From Magnetovibrio sp. (GTDB lineage Bacteria; Pseudomonadota; Alphaproteobacteria; Rhodospirillales; Casp-alpha2): 64,000 nt of DNA. Both the position numbers and the translations under genes were made by a program. The first letter of the stretch is position 1; each line of letters begins with the position of its first letter. The notes beneath the pieces were generated by a model, which ran no database searches, was not told where the DNA came from, and worked only from the letters and a program-made list of their open reading frames with translations. The stretch spans positions 74,305 through 138,304 of the forward strand of contig NZFO01000010.1 of assembly GCA_002690705.1 (NCBI GenBank). Reading direction: 5' to 3'. Shown piece after piece: positions 1 through 9,273 of the stretch.

Positions 1-570
1 CCGGACGTTCGCCCGCCGGCCTTAAATTGGCGAAATAAAGAGCCCTATATTACAGAGGGAAAAACTTATGCGGTGCTTAATCCCGGTTCTAATGAACATG
101 GAAGACGCTGGCCATTGGTCCAATTTGTTGCCCTCGCTACATGGCTGGCTGACAAGGGTTTATGTGTGGTTTTTATTGGTAAAAGCGAGGAAAAGGTTGG
201 CGGTAACCTAGTGAGCGCCGTTGCTGATGGAGAAAAAATAATTGATTTGACGGGTCAAACTGATTTGCCCGAAACATTTGATATTATGAAACACTCGAAG
301 CTTGTGGTCAGTAATGATACTGGTCCTGCGCACGTTGCGATTGGTCTTGGTGTCCCCACAGTGGTTGTTGTTGGTGGCGGGCATTTTGGATGTTTTGTCC
401 CCTATCCAGAGAGTGCCCGGCCAAAAACTGCGCGGTTCGTATACGAATATATGGAATGTTATCATTGCTTTTGGCGGTGCCATAAGCGGGAAGATCCAAG
501 CGCCCCATTTCCCTGTGTTGCTAGCGTGAGTAGTGAGAAGGTTCGCCGCGCGTGCGAAGAACTTATTTAA
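1..570 (+). CDS. Glycosyltransferase family 9 (ADP-heptose:LPS heptosyltransferase-like), 3' part
   Basis: The reading frame is open from the first base, so this is the C-terminal part of a gene beginning upstream; the GTG at 73 lies inside the fold and is not a start. The visible 189 residues carry GT9 features: the strand LNPGSN followed by RRWP, which begins the ADP-heptose-binding domain, then NDTGPAH near base 313, the nucleotide-sugar-binding signature, and a cysteine-rich tail (CYHC, PFPC). Family members transfer heptose from ADP-heptose to the LPS inner core at the cytoplasmic face of the inner membrane. The acceptor cannot be told. It ends 6 bp before the AmpG-like permease, so the two are probably co-transcribed. 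A heptose-1-phosphate adenylyltransferase domain at the far end of the window belongs to the same pathway. Confidence 0.85.
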   Translation, partial: PDVRPPALNWRNKEPYITEGKTYAVLNPGSNEHGRRWPLVQFVALATWLADKGLCVVFIGKSEEKVGGNLVSAVADGEKIIDLTGQTDLPETFDIMKHSKLVVSNDTGPAHVAIGLGVPTVVVVGGGHFGCFVPYPESARPKTARFVYEYMECYHCFWRCHKREDPSAPFPCVASVSSEKVRRACEELI

Positions 571-576
571 AACGAA

Positions 577-1866
577 ATGTTAAATAAAGCTCAAGACTGG
601 TTGGTATCAGCCAGAATATACTTGGACAGACGAGTTCTTGCTCTTTTTTTTCTGGGCTTTGCAAGCGGGTTGCCATTTTTATTGGTTTATTCGACGCTCT
701 CTTTTCGCTTACGACTTAATGATGTGTCACTCACTGACATCGGTTGGTTCTCATTAGCTGGGTTGGCTTATGGATTAAAATTTGTCTGGGCACCTTTGGT
801 CGATCATCTACCTATTCCATTCATGACCAAGGAGTTTGGCCAACGTCGTGGATGGCTAATCGCATCTCAGCTTGCGGTTTTTGGAGGCATTCTCTGCTTG
901 GGGACAATTGATCCGGCTGAGTCGTTAATTTTAACGGCTTTTGCTGCAGTTGGATTGGCATTTTTTTCTGCGACACAGGATATTGTTGCTGATGCTCTTA
1001 GAATTGAAGTTTTGAGTGAGGATGAGCAGGGTGGAGGCGCTGCAAACTTCGTCAATGGATACCGAGCTGGCACGCTGGTGGCAGGTGCTGGGGCACTGGT
1101 TATAGCGGAGCATTATGGGTGGTTTTGGGCTTATGTGGGTATGGCGGGCTTTATGCTGCCGGGTATACTTGCTGTCTCCTTCTTACCGGAACCCGAACAG
1201 GTAAGCACTAAAAACCCATTGGGTACGCCTGCTCGTTTGTGGGATCGGTTGCATTGTGCAATTGTTACACCTTTTAATGAGTTTGCTCAGCGTGAGAATT
1301 GGTTGCTAATCCTTATTTTTATCACTTTATACAAATATGGTGATGCTCTTTTGGGCGCCATGGCGAATCCATTTTACGCAGACCTTGGTTTTTCCGGCTC
1401 AGAAATTGGCATCATCACTAAGGGATGGGGATTGGCCATGAGTTTTTTCGGTGCGTTTATTGGTGGCCTAATTTGTCTCAGAATTGGCCTTTTAAGGGCG
1501 TTATTTGTGACAGGAGTTGCGCAGTTGGCGGGCAATTTTGCATTTGCCGCGCTTGCATTTTATGGGAAATCTTTAGGTCTTCTGACGCTCGCAATAGCCG
1601 TGGAGAATTTGTCAGGAGCAATGGCAACAGCGGCGTTTGTTGCGTACCTATCGAGCCTTTGTAATTTAGGTTTCACTGCTACTCAATATGCACTTTTGAC
1701 ATCATTGACGGCGCTAGCGCGGACTGTCTTTACCGCAGGTGGGGGGTGGTTGGCAGACGAGCTAGGCTGGGTAAACTTCTTTCTGGCCACAACAATTGCA
1801 GCTGTCCCTGGGCTGGTATTGCTTGGGTGTTTAATGCGGAGGGGTCGGGAAACATCCGAATGGTAA
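577..1866 (+). CDS. AmpG-like MFS permease (muropeptide transporter family)
   Basis: A 429-residue protein made almost wholly of hydrophobic helices (about 12) with short polar loops, as in the major facilitator superfamily. The N-terminus (LALFFLGFASGLPFLLVYSTL, followed by WFSLAGLAYGLKFVWAPLVD) is characteristic of the AmpG/PAT subfamily, which imports anhydro-muropeptides for peptidoglycan recycling. A strict AmpG function is inferred; some alphaproteobacterial paralogues have unknown substrates. It lies 6 bp after the GT9 gene and 200 bp before murJ, in a cell-envelope context. The start ATG at 577 has only a weak ribosome site. Confidence 0.8.
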   Translation: MLNKAQDWLVSARIYLDRRVLALFFLGFASGLPFLLVYSTLSFRLRLNDVSLTDIGWFSLAGLAYGLKFVWAPLVDHLPIPFMTKEFGQRRGWLIASQLAVFGGILCLGTIDPAESLILTAFAAVGLAFFSATQDIVADALRIEVLSEDEQGGGAANFVNGYRAGTLVAGAGALVIAEHYGWFWAYVGMAGFMLPGILAVSFLPEPEQVSTKNPLGTPARLWDRLHCAIVTPFNEFAQRENWLLILIFITLYKYGDALLGAMANPFYADLGFSGSEIGIITKGWGLAMSFFGAFIGGLICLRIGLLRALFVTGVAQLAGNFAFAALAFYGKSLGLLTLAIAVENLSGAMATAAFVAYLSSLCNLGFTATQYALLTSLTALARTVFTAGGGWLADELGWVNFFLATTIAAVPGLVLLGCLMRRGRETSEW

Positions 1867-2070
1867 GGTTCGCCCAACCTTTTGTTGCTGGTTGTGCGGC
1901 CAAAAAAATCTGTGTTTATCATAAAAATAAAAACCTATGTGCTAGGTTAGAATTTGGGGCGGTTTGGGTTTTGTAAAAATTGGCGATAATTTCTGACCGT
2001 AATGTCCTAAAGTCACCGAAGTGAAGCTCCGCTCAACATTTAAAGAAGAATATGACATAGTTCCAAGGCC

Positions 2071-3639
2071 ATGAATTTATTAAGAGCCATTGCCACTATT
2101 GGGGGCCTTACGATGATGAGCCGCGTATTTGGATTTGTACGCGACGTTCTTATTGCTGCTCTTATTGGTGCTGGCGCGGTAGCGGATAGTTTTTTTGTTG
2201 CGTTCCGGCTACCGAATTTGTTTCGCAGGTTGTTCGCTGAAGGCGCATTCGCGGCCGCCTTCGTTCCAATATTCTCTCATCTTTTGGAGAAAAATGGTCG
2301 CGAGATGGCTCGTCGGTTTGCAGAGGACGCGCTTGGCGTATTGGCCCTTGGATTAATTATTTTTGTATGTGTAATTGAATTAGTGATGCCTTGGGCCATT
2401 TGGATATTGGCACCCGGATTTGATGCTGTGGAAGGTAAGATGAAGCTAGCCACAGAACTCTCGCGAATCGCTCTCCCATATTTACTCTTCATCTCTGTGG
2501 TTTCGCTGCAGTCGGGAGTGCTGAATTCGCTGGGTAAATTTGCTGCTGCCGCCGCTGCCCCGGTTTTGCTTAATCTCACGTTGATCGCCGCTATGTTGGG
2601 TTTCGCAGACTACGGAAAAACGGTCGGCCACGTATTGGCGTGGGGTGTTTTTGCCGCAGGAATTGTGCAGATGGCCTGGCTCACCTATCACTGCCGTAAA
2701 GAGGGGGTTTCCCTGCACTTCTTGCGACCAAAGTTGACAACTGATGTTCGCTTGCTTGGCAGGCGAATACTACCTGTTGTTTTTGGTGCTAGTCTCTACC
2801 AGATCAATATTTTGATCGGTACAATTTTAGCTACACTGATCGCGGATGGTGCTGTTTCGTATCTCTATTATGCAGATAGGGTGACTCAATTACCATTAGG
2901 TGTGGTTGGTGTTGCTGTGGGCACGGCGCTTCTCCCGAAGCTCTCCCAGCAATTAGCTGCAGGTAACAATGCTGCTGCTGCAACCAGTCAAAACCGAGGA
3001 ATTGAATTAGCTTTATTACTTACGTTGCCGGCCGCAGTAGCGCTTTTTGTTATTGCACAGCCGATTATTAGCGTCCTTTTTGAAAGGGGGGCTTTTGGCG
3101 CTACTGAGACGGAAGCCACCGCGCGAGCGCTTATGGCGTTTGCGACGGGATTGCCTGCGTATGTAATGATACGTGTCCTGACGCCGGGTTTTTTTGCTCG
3201 GGAGGATACCAAGACCCCTGTTAAGATTGCTGCGCTTGCCATGGTGTTAAATATTACCCTCAATATTATTTTAATGCGTGTTTGGGGGCATGTGGGTATC
3301 GCTGCCGCTGCATCAATATCGGCGTGGCTAAATGCAAGCCTTTTGGCATTAACGCTCAGCTGGCGAGGGCAGCTAGCACTTGACCAGCGTATGCGCACTC
3401 GGTGGCCCAGAATCATATTAGCCAGTTTGGGTATGGGCGGGGTTCTGTACTTTTCTTGCGCTGTTTTAGCCCCTTTTTTTGAAACCACGTTATATTTCAG
3501 CGAGCTGATCCGAGCCCTTGCCTTGACGGCTTTGATTATTATCGGCCTGTTGGCTTTTGCACTGCTTGCCAATATTTTAGGCGCGGCTCACTGGCGTGAC
3601 CTGAAAACATTAAGGCGCGCATCTACGCCACCAACTTGA
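2071..3639 (+). CDS. murJ: Lipid II flippase MurJ (MviN)
   Basis: A 522-residue polytopic membrane protein of normal MurJ length. The N-terminal block (MSRVFGFVRDVLIAALIGAG, then DSFFVAFRLPNLFRRLFAEG) is diagnostic of the MurJ/MviN family in the MOP superfamily, and about 14 membrane segments can be counted. It flips lipid-linked peptidoglycan precursor across the inner membrane. The ATG at 2071 leaves a 204-bp spacer after the permease. trpS follows 60 bp downstream, an order often seen in alphaproteobacteria. The gene looks complete. Confidence 0.95.
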   Translation: MNLLRAIATIGGLTMMSRVFGFVRDVLIAALIGAGAVADSFFVAFRLPNLFRRLFAEGAFAAAFVPIFSHLLEKNGREMARRFAEDALGVLALGLIIFVCVIELVMPWAIWILAPGFDAVEGKMKLATELSRIALPYLLFISVVSLQSGVLNSLGKFAAAAAAPVLLNLTLIAAMLGFADYGKTVGHVLAWGVFAAGIVQMAWLTYHCRKEGVSLHFLRPKLTTDVRLLGRRILPVVFGASLYQINILIGTILATLIADGAVSYLYYADRVTQLPLGVVGVAVGTALLPKLSQQLAAGNNAAAATSQNRGIELALLLTLPAAVALFVIAQPIISVLFERGAFGATETEATARALMAFATGLPAYVMIRVLTPGFFAREDTKTPVKIAALAMVLNITLNIILMRVWGHVGIAAAASISAWLNASLLALTLSWRGQLALDQRMRTRWPRIILASLGMGGVLYFSCAVLAPFFETTLYFSELIRALALTALIIIGLLAFALLANILGAAHWRDLKTLRRASTPPT

Positions 3640-3699
3640 CCGGGTATCTCTAAGACGCCATAAAGCGGCGCGAGCTGCAGCCCAAAAGGGATAAAAATC

Positions 3700-4701
3700 A
3701 TGAAGCGCATTTTTTCCGGCGTTCAGCCGACAGGCAATCTGCATTTAGGCAACTATCTTGGGGCTATTCGAAATTGGGTGCGTTTGCAGGATGATTTTGA
3801 TGACTGCCTTTTCTGTGTGGTTGATATGCATGCCATCACCGTCTGGCAGGATCCGGACCATCTCCGCGCAAATACTTTGGAGACGGCGTCAGCAATGATG
3901 GCGGCTGGCGTTGATGCCTCGCGCAACGTAATTTTTAACCAGAGCCAAGTTGCTGGGCATGCTGAGTTAGCGTGGATTTTTAATTGTGTTGCCCGACTAG
4001 GATGGCTTGAAAGGATGACACAGTTTAAGGAAAAAGCAGGCAAAGACAAAGAGCGCGCCTCGGTAGGGCTTTATGCTTATCCAAACCTGATGGCAGCAGA
4101 TATCCTCCTTTATAAGGGAACCCACGTTCCCGTCGGCGAGGATCAAAAACAACATCTTGAATTAGCGCGAGATATTGCAGCAAAATTTAACCATGATTAT
4201 GGACAAGAGACCTTCCCTATTGTTGAGCCTATGATTTTAGGGACAGGAACGCGGATCATGTCGCTTAAGAATGGGGCATCCAAAATGAGCAAGTCAGATC
4301 CATCAGATTTATCGCGTATTAATATGACAGATGATGCGGGGTCTATTATCCGGAAAATTAGGAAGGCGGTTACTGACCCCGATGGTTTGCCAAGTGAGGA
4401 GGTGGGGCTAGAAGGTCGCCCTGAGGCCGCGAACCTTGTCGGGATTTTTGCGGCTTTAGCAGGACGTGATATAGCCGATGTCCTCTCGCAATTTGGTGGC
4501 CAAGGCTTTGGCACGTTCAAGCAAGTACTTGGTGAATTGGCCGTTGATAAACTCTCGCCCATACAAGATGAAATGCGACGTTTGATGGCAGATCAAACAT
4601 ATGTAGGTCAGGTGCTTACTGATGGAGCGGTGCAAGCAGGTGCCATTGCTGGGCCTGTAATAGAGGAAGTTAAAGATAGGGTTGGATTTTTCAGATCTTA
4701 A
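3700..4701 (+). CDS. trpS: Tryptophan--tRNA ligase
   Basis: A 333-residue class I aminoacyl-tRNA synthetase of typical bacterial TrpRS length. It shows the family opening [16 protein letters not shown], which holds the HIGH-type ATP motif, then [15 protein letters not shown] and the KMSKS loop at residues 195-199 followed by DPSD. It charges tRNA-Trp in the cytoplasm. ATG 3700 follows an AAAGGGATAA ribosome site. It lies after murJ and before the Nfu gene. The universal-stress-protein gene I often expect between trpS and nfu in relatives is absent. Confidence 0.97.
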   Translation: MKRIFSGVQPTGNLHLGNYLGAIRNWVRLQDDFDDCLFCVVDMHAITVWQDPDHLRANTLETASAMMAAGVDASRNVIFNQSQVAGHAELAWIFNCVARLGWLERMTQFKEKAGKDKERASVGLYAYPNLMAADILLYKGTHVPVGEDQKQHLELARDIAAKFNHDYGQETFPIVEPMILGTGTRIMSLKNGASKMSKSDPSDLSRINMTDDAGSIIRKIRKAVTDPDGLPSEEVGLEGRPEAANLVGIFAALAGRDIADVLSQFGGQGFGTFKQVLGELAVDKLSPIQDEMRRLMADQTYVGQVLTDGAVQAGAIAGPVIEEVKDRVGFFRS

Positions 4702-4877
4702 GTGTTTTTTACTACTGGAGACAGTAAAGGCGTTCGATCATATTTCGGGGTGTATTGACCGAAGCACATCATGGCCCCATGTTATGTGTATCCTACTGTT
4801 AAACTAAGAGGGGACGTCATTGAGATGGTGCTCGCAGCACGATCTTGGCCGCGCCCTGAAGATCAAAGGTACAACAT

Positions 4878-5426
4878 ATGTTTATTCAGACTGAAACTAC
4901 GCCTAACCCAGCAACGTTGAAGTTTATTCCAGGGTGTGCAGTAATGGCTCGTGGCACGGCAAATTTTGCGAACGTTCAAGAGGCCGACGGTTCGCCTTTG
5001 GCTCAATCATTATTCTCTAATGATGGTGTGATGGGCGTGTTCTTTGGGACGGACTTTATCACCATTAGCAAAGCGACAGATAAAGATTGGGACACAATGA
5101 AACCTCTAATACTTGGTGTCATTATGGAGCATTTTCAGTCAGGCCGGCCAGTAATTGAGAGCGATTGTGATGAGGATAGAGGGGACGAAGCCGAGAGCGA
5201 TGTCATCAGTCAGATTAAGGAATTAATTGACACCCGAGTTCGGCCGGCTGTTGCCCAAGATGGTGGCGATATTGTTTATAAGGGCTTTGAAAATGGGATT
5301 GTTTATCTCCACATGCAAGGCGCTTGTGCGGGCTGTCCAAGTTCTACGATGACGCTCAAGCACGGAATAGAAAATATGTTGCGGCATTATGTTCCGGAAG
5401 TGCAGGAAGTGAGGGCGGTTGAGTAG
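4878..5426 (+). CDS. Nfu-type Fe-S cluster scaffold/carrier protein
   Basis: A 182-residue two-domain protein. Residues 1-90 form the Nfu N-terminal domain (opening MFIQTETTPNPATLKFIPG), and the C-terminal NifU-like domain carries the cluster-binding CxxC at C150 and C153 (GACAGCPSS). It is a cytosolic late-acting Fe-S carrier delivering 4Fe-4S clusters to apo-enzymes. A likely client in this window is the radical-SAM enzyme MiaB, but that is inference. The start ATG 4878 is fixed by the conserved N-terminus. The 176 bp in front holds no gene. Confidence 0.93.
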   Translation: MFIQTETTPNPATLKFIPGCAVMARGTANFANVQEADGSPLAQSLFSNDGVMGVFFGTDFITISKATDKDWDTMKPLILGVIMEHFQSGRPVIESDCDEDRGDEAESDVISQIKELIDTRVRPAVAQDGGDIVYKGFENGIVYLHMQGACAGCPSSTMTLKHGIENMLRHYVPEVQEVRAVE

Positions 5427-5752
5427 AGGCGCTGATAAGGCCCTCGCTTTTTAGCCCTAAAAGGGGTTGGTAAGCTGCTAAATTTTCAATTTATTGCGCT
5501 AAATTGCAACTGGCAAGAAAGTAGGTTGCAAGGGATTAATTCTAATTATGAATCTGTCTCCTATGTGTTGAATATAAAAACGTGCAGTCGGCCTGCGACA
5601 AAACAGATTAAGGCGTTATTAACGAGAATTAAAACCGCTTGGTTATTTCCCAAGGGTAACATCTATATAATTATGTGCGGCTAGTGCTGATCTCGAAGCG
5701 GTTTTTTGTACCGCGCAGAAAACTTGGAAAAGATCGTCGCGGAGAACACAAT
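5427..5752 (+). other. Gene-free leader between the Nfu gene and the Bax-like gene
   Basis: This 326-bp AT-rich interval has no credible coding frame. A reading frame that runs into the next gene from 5675 lacks a ribosome site and is replaced by the ATG at 5753. Near its 3' end lies a set of overlapping inverted repeats at 5631-5707, listed separately. Confidence 0.6.
5631..5707 (+). promoter_or_regulatory. Attenuator-like overlapping hairpins before the Bax-like gene
   Basis: The arms AAAACCGCTT (5631-5640) and AAGCGGTTTT (5696-5705) are perfectly complementary over 10 bp and are followed by a T run to 5707, which resembles an intrinsic terminator with a long loop. The 3' half of the first arm is also part of a smaller hairpin, CTTGG (5638-5642) with CCAAG (5650-5654). 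The two folds exclude each other. The element ends 46 bp before the start codon at 5753. It could be an attenuator, or the 3' end of a small RNA. Confidence 0.4.
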
Positions 5753-6820
5753 ATGCTCGGTAAATTTGAAAAAAGCATTTTATTAGCTGCATCGGCTTCG
5801 GTGTTAAGTCTAGTCGCCTTGGCAGCTTTTGATCCGCCGAAGCCTGATACTGAGAGACCAAGAGCTATTCTGGACGGGAACCAGAAAGCGCGGCCTGTAG
5901 AGGCTTCTGCTGGCTTAGCGGGGACCTTGAGCTTTCAGCGTTCTGGTGCGACGGGGGATCCAGTTGAGAAAATATTGGGTGCTAGGGGTAGCGATCAGTT
6001 AAGCAAAACATCTCAATTACAAAGTCACACGGCCGAAAATTTAAATGATACATTTGATCAACTGGGCTATGATTTACAAGCTGTGACTAAGGAGGGGGTC
6101 GGGGTGCCCCGTATATTCTTAGCTACTTTACCTTCTGACATGGCAAAGGTAGGACAAGCGGAAAAGCGAAAAGCGATTTTTGTAAGATCGATCTTACCGC
6201 TAGTCCTGCAAATAAACGAAGAAATTAGTGCAGACCGAGAGCGGCTCTGGCGCCTTCACGTCAAGGTCAGGTCGGGTCAAGTGGTATCAGCGGTGGATCG
6301 CCTTTGGTTATTGGTTCTGAGTGAGCGTTACAAGATGAAGGGGGGTGATATTGCCGAGCTGTTGATGCGCGTAGATATTGTGCCTCCCTCACTGGCGCTG
6401 GCTCAATCTGCCGAGGAGAGTGGGTGGGGAACATCTCGTTTCTCTCGTCAAGGTAACGCTATCTTTGGAGAATGGACGTTTAATAGTGCCGAAGGTTTAA
6501 TTCCAGCGGAACGTGAGGTAGGGAAAACTCATAGCGTAAAGGTATTTAAAACATTACTGGACTCGGTTCGTGCTTACGCGCGTAACCTGAACAGCCATCG
6601 CGCCTACCGAGAATTCCGAGCCAAGCGCCATGTTTTGCGTAGTCAAGGGGCTTTAATTAGAGGGAAGAATCTTGTTGATACCTTACGTCGTTATTCGGAG
6701 CGCGGCGTCGGCTACGTCAAGACACTCAGATCAATTATAATCATTAACAAGCTGGACCGCCTTGATGGAGCTAAGCTTATTGCTAGTGCTCAAACTAATT
6801 TTGCGCGCTCAGCTATTTAA
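5753..6820 (+). CDS. Bax-like glucosaminidase-domain protein
   Basis: A 355-residue protein whose start I place at ATG 5753, behind GGAG at 5741-5744, rather than at an in-frame ATG at 5675 with no ribosome site. Residues 8-25 form one hydrophobic segment, a signal anchor or signal peptide (LLAASASVLSLVALAAF). The C-terminal half is a Bax/FlgJ-type glucosaminidase domain with the hallmark AQSAEESGWGTSRFSRQGN (acidic residues E221/E222) followed by FGEW. Such domains cut N-acetylglucosamine linkages in peptidoglycan in the periplasm. Its target is unknown. It converges on the deacetylase gene. Confidence 0.85.
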   Translation: MLGKFEKSILLAASASVLSLVALAAFDPPKPDTERPRAILDGNQKARPVEASAGLAGTLSFQRSGATGDPVEKILGARGSDQLSKTSQLQSHTAENLNDTFDQLGYDLQAVTKEGVGVPRIFLATLPSDMAKVGQAEKRKAIFVRSILPLVLQINEEISADRERLWRLHVKVRSGQVVSAVDRLWLLVLSERYKMKGGDIAELLMRVDIVPPSLALAQSAEESGWGTSRFSRQGNAIFGEWTFNSAEGLIPAEREVGKTHSVKVFKTLLDSVRAYARNLNSHRAYREFRAKRHVLRSQGALIRGKNLVDTLRRYSERGVGYVKTLRSIIIINKLDRLDGAKLIASAQTNFARSAI

Positions 6821-6833
6821 AGTGAGAACCCAC

Positions 6834-6855
6834 TTGATAGAGCTTAGGCTATCAA
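6834..6855. terminator. Hairpin between convergent genes
   Basis: Arms TTGATAG (6834-6840) and CTATCAA (6849-6855) are perfectly complementary with an 8-nt loop. The hairpin sits in the 38 bp between the stop codons of the two convergent genes. There is no strong T run on either strand, so termination is only a suggestion. Confidence 0.35.
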
Positions 6856-6858
6856 AGA

Positions 6859-7947
6859 CTATGGCCTAAAAAATTGACGGCCATACCAGCGCCATCGTCC
6901 ATCCGGGGTTCGCATGGTGCAATTTAGGCGAGTTCGACCCCGCGGAAAAGCAGACTGGACTCTGATTTCTACGCGCGTTGCCCCGAGTTTTTCAACATTC
7001 GCCCGACCAGCGTGGGACAAAAAGCACGATAAACTGTTTTGCTGTTTGATATCAGCATTAATGGTGAAGCCTATAGCAGGAGGGTTTCGAGCTTCGGAGC
7101 CTATAAAGTGATCGGTTGGCGTGATGTCAGAGACGACCAGAGGTAAAGCGTTAATAGCCAATTTTAGACGGTCGAGATCACCGTATTTATCACTCATAGA
7201 AAATCGTGGTAAATAGAAATTTTCCGCTGAACTTCCTATAACGCCGGAGTGTTGTCCGAAAGCAGCCATGAATCCCGCTTGCTTTATTCTCTCGATAATG
7301 GCGGCACTGGCTTCGCCATAAGGGTAAGCGAAGAGCTCTGGTTTATAGCCAAGCTCAATCTGAAAACGCTCGTTGGCTCGTGTAATTTCTTTTTCAAGCC
7401 TCTCCCCCGAGGCAACGGGCATGTGTGGATGTGAAACTGTGTGGTGCCCTACATCTGCCCCTTGAGCGTGCATTTGGCGCAATTGTTCCCAAGTCATATT
7501 AGTGGCAGACCTTTGATCAAGGCGGGCAGTTGGCGCAAAGATTGTAAATGGCAATCCAGCAGCCTTCAGTCTTGGCCAAGCTTCAGTGTACACGGACAAA
7601 TAAGCGTCATCGATGGAAATGCCTAAGGTTCTGTCTGGGAGTGGCCTCCCTTCCCTCATTCGTGCAGTTATTTCCACTAAAGGAAGAACATTATATTTCC
7701 CTGATGACAATTCTGCAATATGAGCTTCGAATTGTTTAATCCTTATACTAGTTGAAGGAAAGTTATCTTCACCAAAGCGATGATACATTATGACAACAGC
7801 CGAATTTGCCGCCTCAGCGGAATGCCAAAACATTGGCCCGATAGGACAAAATAGAGTTGTTAGAAAAAAAATTGTACACAACCGACGTAACCAAAACTGA
7901 GTGAGGGGTTGTATAAAATTAACTGTAAAAATTTTCTTATTGCTCAT
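6859..7947 (-). CDS. Exported polysaccharide deacetylase family protein (NodB domain)
   Basis: A 362-residue protein with a hydrophobic N-terminal export segment at about residues 19-46. A NodB homology domain follows: the opening strand VVIMYHRFG at 51-59, the SIDDAY motif with D113 (catalytic base) and D114 (metal ligand), the metal histidines of HTVSH (H169, H173), and FAYPYGE near 206-212. Family members remove acetyl groups from N-acetylated polysaccharides outside the cytoplasmic membrane; the substrate cannot be told. A tail of roughly 100 residues follows the domain and has no motif I recognise. Its promoter region faces tsaB. Confidence 0.85.
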   Translation of the reverse strand: MSNKKIFTVNFIQPLTQFWLRRLCTIFFLTTLFCPIGPMFWHSAEAANSAVVIMYHRFGEDNFPSTSIRIKQFEAHIAELSSGKYNVLPLVEITARMREGRPLPDRTLGISIDDAYLSVYTEAWPRLKAAGLPFTIFAPTARLDQRSATNMTWEQLRQMHAQGADVGHHTVSHPHMPVASGERLEKEITRANERFQIELGYKPELFAYPYGEASAAIIERIKQAGFMAAFGQHSGVIGSSAENFYLPRFSMSDKYGDLDRLKLAINALPLVVSDITPTDHFIGSEARNPPAIGFTINADIKQQNSLSCFLSHAGRANVEKLGATRVEIRVQSAFPRGRTRLNCTMRTPDGRWRWYGRQFFRP

Positions 7948-8159
7948 GCCCCAATTGTACTATTACTACATTTTATGCTCAATCCCCAATTATCACCCTC
8001 GACCGTGCAACTTAAAACTGCACCACTTAATGTGACAAATTGAAACGTGAGAGCTTTTAATTAGTTTTTACTGTGCATTTTGCCTATACTTTACCTTGTA
8101 AAACACCTTAAATCAGTATCTTGTTTTAAAGCATAATTCACCCGTCTTGAGAAACTCAG

Positions 8160-8858
8160 ATGACTATGGTTCTCGCACTTGATAGTTCTACCGCAGCTTG
8201 CTCTGTTGCAGTTTGGCATGATGGCGTTATTGTCGCGCATTGCTTTGAGGTGCTTGATCGAAGCCATGCCGAACGTCTGATACCGATGGTTGATGATGCG
8301 ATTAAATCGTCAGGTCATAAATTTGAAGAAATAGACTTAGTTGCGGTGACAGTTGGGCCGGGCGCCTTCACAGGGCTGAGAATTGGCATATCAACCGCTC
8401 GTGGTCTAGCGCTTGCATTGAATATTCCATGCGTAGGGATTAGTTCGATGGAGTGCTTATGTGCTTGTATCGATGGGGCTCGTGATGGTGATGTAATACT
8501 AACTGTTTTGGATACAAAAAGAGGTGATTTATTTGTCCAAATCTTTGATTTTTCCTCTAAAGCGCTGTGTAACGTAGCCATCATTCCGTCTGACGGGGTG
8601 ATAAATTTTATTGAGGGTATAGCTAAAAAAACTCGATGTATTGTTGCAGGAGATGCTCTGGAACCCATTCAAGAGGCCTTAACAACCCAGGGGTTAGTTT
8701 TAGTCAGCAGTGGCACAAAATTCCCAGACGCTACGCAAGTGGCAAACATAGCGGCATGGCGCTTGGAGGCTGGCCGGGCGCAGTTGCCGCCCAAACCAGT
8801 CTACTTGCGTTTGCCCGACGCTAGCATTCCATTGAACGTTGATGGGCTCCGGGCTTAA
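8160..8858 (+). CDS. tsaB: tRNA threonylcarbamoyladenosine biosynthesis protein TsaB
   Basis: A 232-residue ASKHA-fold protein with the TsaB opening LALDSSTAACSVAVW and the conserved block VGPGAFTGLRIGISTARGLA. TsaB partners TsaD and TsaE in making the t6A37 modification of ANN-decoding tRNAs; it has no catalytic metal site of its own. An alternative start two codons later (ATG 8166) is equally possible. In many alphaproteobacteria rimI follows directly; here a TusA-like gene lies on the other strand 5 bp downstream and rimI is missing from its usual place. Confidence 0.93.
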   Translation: MTMVLALDSSTAACSVAVWHDGVIVAHCFEVLDRSHAERLIPMVDDAIKSSGHKFEEIDLVAVTVGPGAFTGLRIGISTARGLALALNIPCVGISSMECLCACIDGARDGDVILTVLDTKRGDLFVQIFDFSSKALCNVAIIPSDGVINFIEGIAKKTRCIVAGDALEPIQEALTTQGLVLVSSGTKFPDATQVANIAAWRLEAGRAQLPPKPVYLRLPDASIPLNVDGLRA

Positions 8859-8863
8859 GCGCA

Positions 8864-9124
8864 CTATTTGGCTTTTCGAAAAACCAAGCGATGAATGCCG
8901 TCTATGGGTTGTGAGGCGTCTTCTGCTGTAAGATCTAATATCTGGTGCCCGTGATACGTTATATTCCGTGGAACGTTATCGAGTGGTTCGCGTCCCTTTA
9001 GTCTTACCTCTACTGTCTGTCCAATGGCAGCACGTTCAAAAAGTAGCTTGGTTTTGACAAAGGTCATCGGGCAGATTTCGTCGGTGATATCTATGAAAAA
9101 GTCAGCGTCACTTTTTTGTTTCAT
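8864..9124 (-). CDS. TusA/SirA-family sulfurtransferase-like protein
   Basis: An 86-residue single-domain protein with the TusA signature DITDEICPMTFVKTKL near the N-terminus. The cysteine is the family's persulfide carrier, and the usual CPxP motif is CPMT here. TusA-like proteins pass sulfur as a persulfide in the cytoplasm for tRNA thiolation, molybdenum cofactor or Fe-S metabolism. The variant motif suggests a subfamily different from TusA of the mnm5s2U pathway. It converges on tsaB. A DsrE-like and a ThiF-like gene, also sulfur-transfer families, occur elsewhere in the window. Confidence 0.8.
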   Translation of the reverse strand: MKQKSDADFFIDITDEICPMTFVKTKLLFERAAIGQTVEVRLKGREPLDNVPRNITYHGHQILDLTAEDASQPIDGIHRLVFRKAK

Positions 9125-9273
9125 AATTGCTCTGTATACTGTTGCAGTAACGTTAGGTTAAATTGAGCTTTATTATAAACGGGTCTCGATTAAAGATTAT
9201 AGGTAAATCATTACTAATGACATTTTAAACGCTGGTAACGAGCCGCAGGGTGATATTATTGGGGAACAGAGTT

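Noticed and set aside
2988-3572. A 194-residue minus-strand open frame opposite murJ
   Set aside because: Antisense shadow of a membrane-protein gene, without motif or ribosome site.
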